From Pseudomonas sp. 8Z (GTDB taxonomy: Bacteria; Pseudomonadota; Gammaproteobacteria; Pseudomonadales; Pseudomonadaceae), in the NCBI RefSeq assembly GCF_902506535.1, contig NZ_LR733824.1, forward strand, positions 124,001 to 188,000: a stretch of DNA of 64,000 nucleotides, written 5' to 3'. The notes beneath the pieces are model-generated. The model was not told where the DNA came from, ran no database searches, and saw only the letters and a program-made list of their open reading frames with translations. Of this stretch, positions 57,414 through 64,000 are shown piece by piece. The position numbers and the translations under genes are program-made. Each line of letters opens with the position of its first letter. The stretch's first letter is position 1.

Positions 57414-59087
57414 GTGATTCAGGCCTGCACGGCTTCCGCCTGGAGTATTTCAGCGCCGGTTTGGCTGACCCTGCTGGTCTGCATCGGCGTGCTGCTGCTG
57501 GCCCGCTGGGTCACGCGCCAGCGTGATTTCCCAGGACGTGGCAGCTTTCTCCTGTTGCACCTGGCAAGCCTCTGGTGGATGGGCTCTGCCGCGCTGGAAA
57601 TGAGCTTCTTCTCTGCTGAGTGCAAGATGTTCTGGGCTGGCATGGCATGGCCGGGCATTCTCTTTACCCCCACGTTTTGGGCGATTTTCCTCTGGCAGTA
57701 TGTCAACAGCATGCATGCGCCTCTGGCGCGCAAAAGCATACTGGGGCTCGCCATCGTGCCGTTGCTGATTTGGGGGCTGGCCCTGAGCAATCCTTGGCAT
57801 GGGCTGTTCTATGGTGCGGGCAGCGCACCGATCAATGACAGCCTGGGCGCGCCTGTACGCTACGAGCATGGCCCGTTGTTCTACGCAGCGACGGTTTATG
57901 TCTACCTGTTCATGGCCTTCTGCATGGGCGTGGTGACTCGTGCGGCAGCGCTCAGCCAGGGGTTGCATCGCCGTCATTATCTGGCCTTCGTGCTGGTGAC
58001 CGCCGTGCCCTGGGTGGCCAATATCAGTTACGTGGCATTTGGCAGGACGCTGTTCGGCTTCGACCCTACGCCCTTTAGTTTTGCCTTCACCCTTGTGGCA
58101 TTTTCCTGGCTGATCGTTGGGGTGCGCCTGTTCGATCTGTTGCCGGTGGCCAGGCATCTGCTGCTGGAGGCTTTGCTTGATCCGGTGCTGGTCATCGATC
58201 CCGGACAACGGGTAATCGAAGCCAACCCGGCTGCTCTGAAACTGGCGGGCTTGCAGCAGGGCTGGCAGGGTCGGGCGCTGCAACAATGGCCGGTTTTTGG
58301 CGCGGATCTGCAGGCGCTGATGCAGGCTCATGCCAGTGAGCAGGAGCTGCCGCTGACCATGACCAGTGCGGCGCGCTATTACGAAGTGCGTGTCCGTGCC
58401 ATCGAGCGCGCTACACGTCATGGGGCGGCACTGCTCGGCCACATGATTTATGTGAGAGACGTTACGCAGCGCCACCTGAGCGAGTTGAAACTGGCCGAGG
58501 CGCTGGCGCTCAGCGAGGAGCGTCTGCGTACGATCTCCAGCCTCCACGAGCAACTGCGTGAGCAGGCGCTCTGCGATCCGTTGACCGGCTTGTATAACCG
58601 GCGTTATCTGGACGAGTTCTTCGCGCGCGAACTGGCCAGGGTGCAGCGTGACCAGTTGCCGCTGGCCGTGGCCTTGATCGACCTCGACCATTTCAAGCTG
58701 TTGAACGATGAGTGCGGGCATCTGGTCGGAGATGATGTGCTCAAGGCCGTGGCTCAGCATCTGCTGGATAACCTGCGCAGCACCGACGCAGTATTTCGCA
58801 TCGGTGGCGAAGAGTTCTTGCTGATCATGCCCGGTGCCGATCCCGATGAGGCACGCAGCCGCCTGCAGACAATCTGCTCGCAACTGGCCAGTCGCGAGGT
58901 TGCCACGCGAGGAGGTAATCAGCGGGTGACCTTGTCTGCAGGCGTGGCGTATTTGTCTACGCGCAGGCACGGACTCGATGAGTTGCTGCACGCTGCCGAT
59001 GAGGCGCTCTACCAGGCCAAGCACAAAGGGCGCAATCGGGTCTGTAGTGCTGATGATTTGGCTGAAAACGGTCATCCATCCCGGTAG
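57414..59087 (+). CDS. Diguanylate cyclase with 7TM (HisKA_7TM-like) and PAS domains
   Basis: A GTG at 57414 with GGGAG 6 nt upstream is preferred over a TTG at 57357, giving 557 aa. Residues about 10-220 are seven hydrophobic segments (WLTLLVCIGVLLLARW ... FSFAFTLVAFSWLIVG), like the 7TM sensor region of histidine kinases. A PAS domain follows (DPVLVIDPGQRVIEANPAALKLAG), then a GGDEF domain with GGEEF at 464-468. An RSTD inhibitory site lies five residues before it. Makes c-di-GMP. Confidence 0.88.
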   Translation: MIQACTASAWSISAPVWLTLLVCIGVLLLARWVTRQRDFPGRGSFLLLHLASLWWMGSAALEMSFFSAECKMFWAGMAWPGILFTPTFWAIFLWQYVNSMHAPLARKSILGLAIVPLLIWGLALSNPWHGLFYGAGSAPINDSLGAPVRYEHGPLFYAATVYVYLFMAFCMGVVTRAAALSQGLHRRHYLAFVLVTAVPWVANISYVAFGRTLFGFDPTPFSFAFTLVAFSWLIVGVRLFDLLPVARHLLLEALLDPVLVIDPGQRVIEANPAALKLAGLQQGWQGRALQQWPVFGADLQALMQAHASEQELPLTMTSAARYYEVRVRAIERATRHGAALLGHMIYVRDVTQRHLSELKLAEALALSEERLRTISSLHEQLREQALCDPLTGLYNRRYLDEFFARELARVQRDQLPLAVALIDLDHFKLLNDECGHLVGDDVLKAVAQHLLDNLRSTDAVFRIGGEEFLLIMPGADPDEARSRLQTICSQLASREVATRGGNQRVTLSAGVAYLSTRRHGLDELLHAADEALYQAKHKGRNRVCSADDLAENGHPSR

Positions 59088-59147
59088 GCAGCATTGCGCG
59101 GCGAGTCGGGTTAAACTTCGTAAGTTCTTTCTCTCTTGGAGTCGTCC

Positions 59148-60158
59148 ATGTCCCGTGTCACCCTGAGCCGCTACCTGATTGAGCAGACTCGCAGCCACAA
59201 TACCCCCGCTGACCTGCGTTTCCTTATCGAAGTCGTGGCGCGTGCCTGCAAGGCGATCAGCCATCAGGTTTCCAAGGGCGCCCTCGGCGGCGTACTGGGC
59301 AGCCTGGACAGCGAGAACGTGCAAGGCGAAGTGCAGAAGAAGCTGGATGTGATTTCCAACGAGATTCTGCTGGAGGCCAACGAGTGGGGCGGTCACCTGG
59401 CCGGCATGGCCTCCGAAGAAATGGACAACGCCTATCAGATTCCCGGTAAGTACCCGAAAGGTGCCTACCTGCTGGTCTTCGACCCGCTCGATGGCTCCAG
59501 CAACATCGACGTCAACGTCTCGGTCGGCACCATTTTCTCGGTGCTGCGTTGCCCCGATGAGCAACAGGGCGAAACCGGCGACCTGGGCGAGGACGCTTTC
59601 CTGCAGCCTGGCACCGAACAGGTGTGCGCCGGCTACGCCATCTATGGCCCACAGACCATGTTGATGTTGACCCTGGGCAATGGCGTCAAGGGCTTCACCC
59701 TGGATCGCGAGCTGGGCAGCTTCGTGCTCACTCACGACACCATCAAGGTGCCGGAATCCACCAAGGAATTCGCCATCAACATGTCTAACCAGCGTCACTG
59801 GGAAGCCCCTGTACAGCGTTACGTCGGTGAGCTGCTGGCTGGTGAAAGCGGCCCGCTGGGGCGCAATTACAACATGCGCTGGATTGCTTCGATGGTCGCC
59901 GATGTGCACCGCATCCTGACTCGCGGTGGCGTCTTCATGTACCCGCGCGATGGTCGTGATCCCGCGATGCCTGGCAAGCTGCGCCTGATGTACGAAGCCA
60001 ACCCGATGGCCATGATCATCGAGCAGGCCGGTGGTGCTGCCACTGACGGCAGCCAGCGCATCCTCGATATCCAGCCGACCTCCTTGCACCAGCGTGTGCC
60101 GGTATTCCTCGGCTCCAAGGAAGAAGTGCTGCGCATCACTGCCTATCATCGCAGTTGA
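59148..60158 (+). CDS. fbp: Fructose-1,6-bisphosphatase class I
   Basis: The ATG at 59148 (GGAG upstream) gives 336 aa, the usual Pseudomonas length. Metal and substrate motifs are visible: [22 protein letters not shown] near 109, and a C-terminal [21 protein letters not shown] with the active-site segment. It removes the 1-phosphate in gluconeogenesis, which Pseudomonas relies on because it lacks 6-phosphofructokinase. Ends in a strong terminator. Confidence 0.96.
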   Translation: MSRVTLSRYLIEQTRSHNTPADLRFLIEVVARACKAISHQVSKGALGGVLGSLDSENVQGEVQKKLDVISNEILLEANEWGGHLAGMASEEMDNAYQIPGKYPKGAYLLVFDPLDGSSNIDVNVSVGTIFSVLRCPDEQQGETGDLGEDAFLQPGTEQVCAGYAIYGPQTMLMLTLGNGVKGFTLDRELGSFVLTHDTIKVPESTKEFAINMSNQRHWEAPVQRYVGELLAGESGPLGRNYNMRWIASMVADVHRILTRGGVFMYPRDGRDPAMPGKLRLMYEANPMAMIIEQAGGAATDGSQRILDIQPTSLHQRVPVFLGSKEEVLRITAYHRS

Positions 60159-60163
60159 TCTAC

Positions 60164-60202
60164 AACGCCAGGGGCGAGCACTGTCTCGCTCCTGGCGTTT
60201 TC
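60164..60202 (+). terminator. Terminator after fbp
   Basis: AACGCCAGG..GCGAG pairs with CTCGC..CCTGGCGTT around CACTGT, followed by a short T-run. It starts 6 bp after the fbp stop. Confidence 0.82.
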
Positions 60203-60352
60203 CCAATCGCTTGGCCATTGCCGGCCTTATCTGCAGCGATTAATAGCCGCCCCTTATCTGGGAACCTGGCTCGCGTTTCTGAACTCCAAGCGGGCAAGTC
60301 GTTGTCGGCTATGCCAAGCTTGCTGGCATCTTCCCATCAGGAGTTGCACCCC

Positions 60353-60604
60353 ATGAAGATGCGATTTTTCGCCCTGCTCGCCTGCGCTTTGCTGGCGGCC
60401 TGTAGCAAGGTCAATCAGGAAAACTATTCAAAGCTTGAGCCCGGCATGAGCAAGGCTGAAGTGGAAAACCTGCTCGGTGCGCCAGGTGAGTGTGCTAATG
60501 CGCTGCGTATGACCAGTTGCACCTGGGGTGATGACAAGGCCTACATCAGCGTCCAGTACGCCGGGGACACGGTCATGCTGTTTTCCGGCAAGGGCCTCAA
60601 GTAA
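60353..60604 (+). CDS. Small lipoprotein, BamE/SmpA-like domain
   Basis: The ATG at 60353 with AGGAG upstream gives 83 aa. The lipobox is LAACS (Cys near 18). The mature part KVNQENYSKLEPGMSKAEVENLLGAP follows the small BamE/SmpA-type domain found in several outer-membrane lipoproteins (DUF3862 type). Function unknown. The lipocalin gene follows 12 bp later and is likely in the same operon. Confidence 0.8.
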   Translation: MKMRFFALLACALLAACSKVNQENYSKLEPGMSKAEVENLLGAPGECANALRMTSCTWGDDKAYISVQYAGDTVMLFSGKGLK

Positions 60605-60616
60605 TCAGGAGACATC

Positions 60617-61159
60617 ATGCGTTCGATTCTGCTCGCCAGTGCCATTGTTATTCTCGCTGGCTGTGCCAACTCCGGTACCGGCCCCATCGCCGTCGAGCCG
60701 CCCGAGACGGTGCAGATTGACCTGCAGCGCTACCAGGGCACCTGGTATGAGTTGGCGCGACTGCCGATGTTCTTCCAGCGCAACTGTGTGCAGTCCGAGG
60801 CGCATTACAGCCTGCGCGACGATGGCCGCATTGATGTCACCAACCGCTGTCGCGATGCCGAGGGCAACTGGCAAGAGGCGCACGGCACGGCTGAGCCGCA
60901 GGTCGAAGGGCGCACCGACAAGCTCTGGGTACGCTTCGATAATTGGGTCAGCAAGATCCTGCCGGTAAAAGGTGATTACTGGGTGCTTTACCACGATGAC
61001 GATTACCGCGTCGCGCTGGTTGGCCATCCCAAGCACAAGTACCTATGGTTGCTCTCGCGTACGCCGCAGATCGATCAGGAAACCCGCGACAAGCTGCTGT
61101 CCGTCGCGCGTGAACAAGGCTATGACACCTCTGAGCTGATCTGGCGTAAGGCCGACTGA
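60617..61159 (+). CDS. blc: Outer-membrane lipocalin lipoprotein
   Basis: The 180-aa protein has a lipoprotein signal (lipobox LAGC, near residue 16) and lipocalin signatures: YQGTWYELARLPMFFQRNC (GxW motif), DDGRIDVTNRC, and a C-terminal YLWLLSRTPQI with the conserved Arg. Blc proteins sit at the outer membrane and bind phospholipid or fatty acids under stress. Confidence 0.92.
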   Translation: MRSILLASAIVILAGCANSGTGPIAVEPPETVQIDLQRYQGTWYELARLPMFFQRNCVQSEAHYSLRDDGRIDVTNRCRDAEGNWQEAHGTAEPQVEGRTDKLWVRFDNWVSKILPVKGDYWVLYHDDDYRVALVGHPKHKYLWLLSRTPQIDQETRDKLLSVAREQGYDTSELIWRKAD

Positions 61160-61166
61160 TGCGTCT

Positions 61167-61213
61167 GTAGCCGGATGCAACCCCGAGGATTCTCCCCGAT
61201 TGCATCCGGCTAC
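61167..61213. terminator. Perfect inverted repeat between convergent genes
   Basis: GTAGCCGGATGCAA (61167-61180) and TTGCATCCGGCTAC (61200-61213) are exact 14-bp arms. They separate the convergent lipocalin and lipoprotein genes. It may act as a bidirectional terminator, although T-runs are weak, and it also resembles a REP unit. Confidence 0.55.
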
Positions 61214-61217
61214 GCCT

Positions 61218-61673
61218 TTACTCCCAGTCCAGGCGCGCGAGCTTCCATTGGCGGCCCTCTCGCCACCACTCCAGCTTTACCGAATAATGCCGAACAGTGT
61301 CGGGGATCAGTCCATCGGCGCCGCTCAGGCCAATCTGTGCCTCGGTGTAGCCCTTGCTGCTGATCGCTGAGTCGATCCAACTGTTCTTGCCCAGCGCGAT
61401 GACCTGAATGTTCTTGTGACGTAGCAATAGCAGGGCCATGGTGCGCTTGGCCCAGTCGCGATCCAGCTCCTGGCGTGCCAGAAAGTCCGCATGCAACTGA
61501 TCCATCACCGCGCTGCTGTTCTTGCTTTCGAGGTTGTCCTGCAACTGTTGCGCGGCGGTTTGCAGGGCGTCCTGTGGGGCGTCACCCGCGCCGCAGCCTG
61601 CGAGTAGAAGGCTGATGGCAAAAAGCAGTGAGCAAGACAGATGACGCATCGACATGCTGAACTTTCTTTTCAT
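61218..61673 (-). CDS. Lipoprotein with NTF2-like domain
   Basis: The ATG at 61673 starts MKRKFSMSMRHLSCSLLFAIS and gives 151 aa; a GTG further upstream at 61715 is less likely. The lipobox is LAGCG. The mature part has an early helical stretch, DAPQDALQTAAQQLQDNLESKNSSAVMDQLHADF, then strands ending WREGRQWKLARLDWE, as in NTF2-like domains. Function unknown. Confidence 0.75.
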   Translation of the reverse strand: MKRKFSMSMRHLSCSLLFAISLLLAGCGAGDAPQDALQTAAQQLQDNLESKNSSAVMDQLHADFLARQELDRDWAKRTMALLLLRHKNIQVIALGKNSWIDSAISSKGYTEAQIGLSGADGLIPDTVRHYSVKLEWWREGRQWKLARLDWE

Positions 61674-61732
61674 GGTTATGATGCCTGAAAGCGGAACGCG
61701 GTAGCTGTAGCCCACTGAATCAGGAGCCCACC

Positions 61733-62704
61733 ATGCAGACCCTGTACCCGGAAATCAAACCCTACGCCCGTCATGAGCTGGCGGTCGAGCCACCGCATGT
61801 GCTCTATGTCGACGAGAGCGGTTCGGCAGATGGGTTGCCGGTGCTGTTCATCCATGGCGGTCCTGGTGCGGGCTGTGACGCTGCCAGTCGTCGCTACTTC
61901 GATCCGGCCCTGTACCGTATCGTCACCTTCGACCAGCGTGGCTGCGGCCGCTCGACGCCGCATGCGAGCCTGGAAAACAACACCACCCAGGCGCTGATCG
62001 CCGATATCGAACGCATTCGCGAGCATCTGGGTGTGGACAAGTTCGTGCTGTTCGGTGGCTCCTGGGGTTCCACTCTGGCGCTGGCTTATGCCCAGGCGCA
62101 CCCGCAACGTGTGCATGGCCTGATTCTGCGTGGCATCTTCCTCTGCCGACCGCAGGAGTTCAGTTGGTTCTATCAGGAAGGTGCCAGCCGTCTGTTCCCC
62201 GATTACTGGGAGGACTACGTGGCGCCGATTCCCGTTGAAGAGCGTGGCGATCTCATGCGCGCCTTCTACAAGCGCCTGACCGGCGCTGACCAGATCGCGC
62301 AGATGCATGCGGCCAAGGCGTGGTCGACCTGGGAAGGCCGTACCGCCACCCTGCGTCCCAACACGCAGGTGGTCGACCGCTTCAGTGAGGCGCACCGGGC
62401 GCTGTCCATCGCCCGCATCGAGTGCCATTACTTCGTTAACGATGCCTTTCTCGAACCTAATCAGTTGCTGCGCGACATGCCGAAAATCGCCCACTTGCCG
62501 GGCATCATCGTGCATGGCCGCTACGACGCCATCTGCCCGCTGGATAACGCCTGGGCGCTGCACCAGGCCTGGCCCAACAGTGAGCTGCAGATCATCCGCG
62601 ATGCCGGTCACTCGGCAGCCGAGCCGGGTATCACCGATGCGCTGGTGCGCGCGGCCGAACAGATGGCCCGACGCCTGCTCGAACTGCCGTTGGAGGACGC
62701 ATGA
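61733..62704 (+). CDS. pip: Proline iminopeptidase
   Basis: The 323-aa alpha/beta-hydrolase has HGGPGAG (about 41-47, oxyanion hole), the nucleophile motif GGSWGS (about 107-112), and the late acid and base in GRYDAICP and GHSAAEP. It removes N-terminal proline from peptides. Its stop overlaps the dtd start (ATGA), so the two are translationally coupled. Confidence 0.95.
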   Translation: MQTLYPEIKPYARHELAVEPPHVLYVDESGSADGLPVLFIHGGPGAGCDAASRRYFDPALYRIVTFDQRGCGRSTPHASLENNTTQALIADIERIREHLGVDKFVLFGGSWGSTLALAYAQAHPQRVHGLILRGIFLCRPQEFSWFYQEGASRLFPDYWEDYVAPIPVEERGDLMRAFYKRLTGADQIAQMHAAKAWSTWEGRTATLRPNTQVVDRFSEAHRALSIARIECHYFVNDAFLEPNQLLRDMPKIAHLPGIIVHGRYDAICPLDNAWALHQAWPNSELQIIRDAGHSAAEPGITDALVRAAEQMARRLLELPLEDA

Positions 62705-63138
62705 AACTGCTGATCCAGCGCGTCAGCGCTGCCAGAGTGGAAGTCGACGGCGAAGTGGTGGGCAGCATCGATCAGGGCTTGTTGGCGCTGGTCGGCATTG
62801 AGCCGCAGGACGATCAGGCCAGCATCGGCCGTGCCCTACACAAGCTGCTCGGTTATCGCGTGTTCAGTGACGAGGCGGGCAAGATGAACCGCTCGCTCGC
62901 CGATGTGCAGGGCGGTCTGTTGCTGGTCTCGCAGTTTACCCTCGCTGCCGATACCAAGAGCGGTATGCGCCCGAGTTTCTCCAGTGCTGCGCCACCGTCA
63001 CAGGGGGCGGCCTTGTTCGATGCGCTGGTGGAATTGGCGCACAGCCAGCACCCGCAGGTCGCCACCGGGCGTTTCGGCGCCAATATGCAGGTGCACTTGG
63101 TCAATGACGGGCCGGTAACCTTTTTGCTGGAGGTGTGA
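62701..63138 (+). CDS. dtd: D-aminoacyl-tRNA deacylase
   Basis: The 145-aa protein has the Dtd blocks [41 protein letters not shown] and, at the end, [11 protein letters not shown], which carries the Gly-cisPro motif. It clears D-amino acids (or Gly) from mis-charged tRNA. It overlaps pip by 4 bp. Confidence 0.95.
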   Translation: MKLLIQRVSAARVEVDGEVVGSIDQGLLALVGIEPQDDQASIGRALHKLLGYRVFSDEAGKMNRSLADVQGGLLLVSQFTLAADTKSGMRPSFSSAAPPSQGAALFDALVELAHSQHPQVATGRFGANMQVHLVNDGPVTFLLEV

Positions 63139-63227
63139 ATCATCTGGGCGCGCCTGGTGGATTGTTCGCTGGCGCTCCTGAGTCCACACTACTGCGCTGA
63201 AGGTACGGCGGTAAGTAGGAGCCTTTA

Positions 63228-63396
63228 GAGCCTATTCACGATCTTTCTGTGCTGTGTAACGAAATTGGTGGGCTGAAGCCCACCCTACGGGATCCGAGCA
63301 ATTGTAGGGTGGGCTTCAGCCCACCGCCTCATCATAAATTGCAAGATTTTGCAGATAAAACGGATAGACATTAGCTTAAAGATCATGAACAGGCTC
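63228..63396. mobile_element. MITE-like element, copy 3 (169 bp)
   Basis: The ends are GAGCCTATTCACGATCTTT on the left and AAGATCATGAACAGGCTC on the right, flanked by TTA at 63225-63227 and 63397-63399. It is copy 2 in the opposite orientation, with six or seven differences over about 168 bp. The right-hand TTA is the TAA stop of the rsmE gene on the minus strand. No coding capacity. Confidence 0.82.
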
Positions 63397-64000
63397 TTAG
63401 AACAACCTGGCCAGCAGCACCGGTACTGCCGTCTCCACTCGCAGAATGCGCTCGCCGAGTTGCACCGGTTGCAGGTCTGCAGCCTCGCGCAGCAGTTCGA
63501 CTTCGTAGGGAATCCAGCCCCCCTCCGGTCCTATGGCCAGGGTCACCGGCTGCTCGACGGCGCGCGGGCACGCCGGGTAGTCGCCAGGGTGGCCGACCAG
63601 GCCTAGGGTGCCGGTTGCCAGCGCCGGTAGGCGATCCTCGACGAAGGGTTTGAAGCGTTTTTCGATGCTCACTTCGGGCAGCACCGTGTCGCGCGCCTGC
63701 TCCAGACCGAGGATCAATTGCTCACGAACTTCCTCGGGCTGCAGGAAGGGCGTTTGCCAGAAGCTTTTCTCCACCCGGTAACTGTTGACCAGTACCAGGC
63801 GCGGCACACCCATGCTGGCGATGGTCTGCAGGGTGCGCTTGAGCATCTTCGGGCGGGGCAGGGCGAGGATCAGGGTCAGCGGCAGCTTGGCCGGCGGCTG
63901 TTGGTGCAGTTCGACTGTGAGTTCGGCGCTGTCTGCATCCAGACTGAGCAGATGGCCTTCGCCCATCAGTCCGCCCAAACGACCTACGCGCAGGCGGTCG
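63397..64000 (-). CDS. rsmE: 16S rRNA m3U1498 methyltransferase, partial
   Basis: The frame continues to the right edge without a start, so the N-terminus is missing; an internal ATG at 63978 is not the start because the upstream codons (RLRVGRLGGL) fit the family. SPOUT-fold motifs are LVLVNSYRVEKSFW, LAIGPEGGW and LGERILRVETA. RsmE methylates U1498 of 16S rRNA. Its stop TAA lies in the target-site repeat of MITE copy 3. Confidence 0.92.
   Translation of the reverse strand, partial: DRLRVGRLGGLMGEGHLLSLDADSAELTVELHQQPPAKLPLTLILALPRPKMLKRTLQTIASMGVPRLVLVNSYRVEKSFWQTPFLQPEEVREQLILGLEQARDTVLPEVSIEKRFKPFVEDRLPALATGTLGLVGHPGDYPACPRAVEQPVTLAIGPEGGWIPYEVELLREAADLQPVQLGERILRVETAVPVLLARLF

Noticed and set aside
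57450-60218. 922-codon open frame on the minus strand across the GGDEF gene and fbp
   Set aside because: It runs through two well-supported genes and the fbp terminator and has low-complexity composition. It is an antisense artefact.

Overview
The window is one chromosomal stretch of a Pseudomonas (gamma-proteobacterium). This is read from the GC-rich coding pattern, the many small lipoproteins and GGDEF proteins, the Pseudomonas-type REP hairpins, and gene orders typical of the genus: sahR-like/tktA/epd/pgk/fba, the choline and glycine-betaine genes bet, cbc, gbdR and dgc, and fbp with a lipocalin. The species is not decided here; the P. mendocina/oleovorans group is a guess. I see no rRNA, tRNA, CRISPR array, prophage or complete insertion sequence.

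Region 1 (1-9.1 kb) is central carbon metabolism. An ArsR-methyltransferase regulator (SahR type, cut by the window edge) and a LysR/anion-transporter pair precede tktA, epd, pgk, two small lipoproteins (one resembling a lysozyme inhibitor) and class II fba, which ends in a clear terminator. Region 2 (9.1-27.1 kb) is a mix of single genes: a PL7 alginate lyase, a PQQ sugar dehydrogenase, a YgjP-type metallopeptidase, a GreA/GreB-like factor, a 7TMR-DISM diguanylate cyclase, a YccS-type membrane protein, two glutathione transferases, a YhiN-type flavoprotein, a response-regulator diguanylate cyclase, DbpA, an MFS pump and an orphan TorT-like protein. It also holds a pair of inverted intergenic repeats of about 300 bp and two copies of a MITE-like element.

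Region 3 (27.1-39.6 kb) takes up choline and glycine betaine and oxidises choline: cbcVWX plus a second binding protein, betI, betB, betA and the regulator gbdR. betI is separated from betBA by about 1.7 kb holding two genes I do not recognise. Region 4 (39.6-46.9 kb) is an accessory block on one strand: SbnA- and SbnB-like enzymes for L-2,3-diaminopropionate (L-Dap), a large FAD/NAD(P)-binding protein, a glutathione transferase, an LctP-type permease and a MocR regulator. No NRPS or siderophore gene is beside it. This is the best candidate for an undescribed system. Region 5 (47.3-55.8 kb) is the dimethylglycine operon (dipeptidase, DUF5943-type protein, dgcA, dgcB, etfA, etfB, a small protein), with hairpins between most of its genes. 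Together regions 3 and 5 take choline to glycine betaine and dimethylglycine to sarcosine; the glycine-betaine demethylase gbcAB and sarcosine oxidase are not in the window.

Region 6 (56-64 kb) holds a CdhB-like thioesterase, a YkgJ cysteine-cluster protein, a PAS-GGDEF cyclase, fbp, three lipoproteins, pip, dtd, a third MITE copy, and an rsmE gene running off the right edge.
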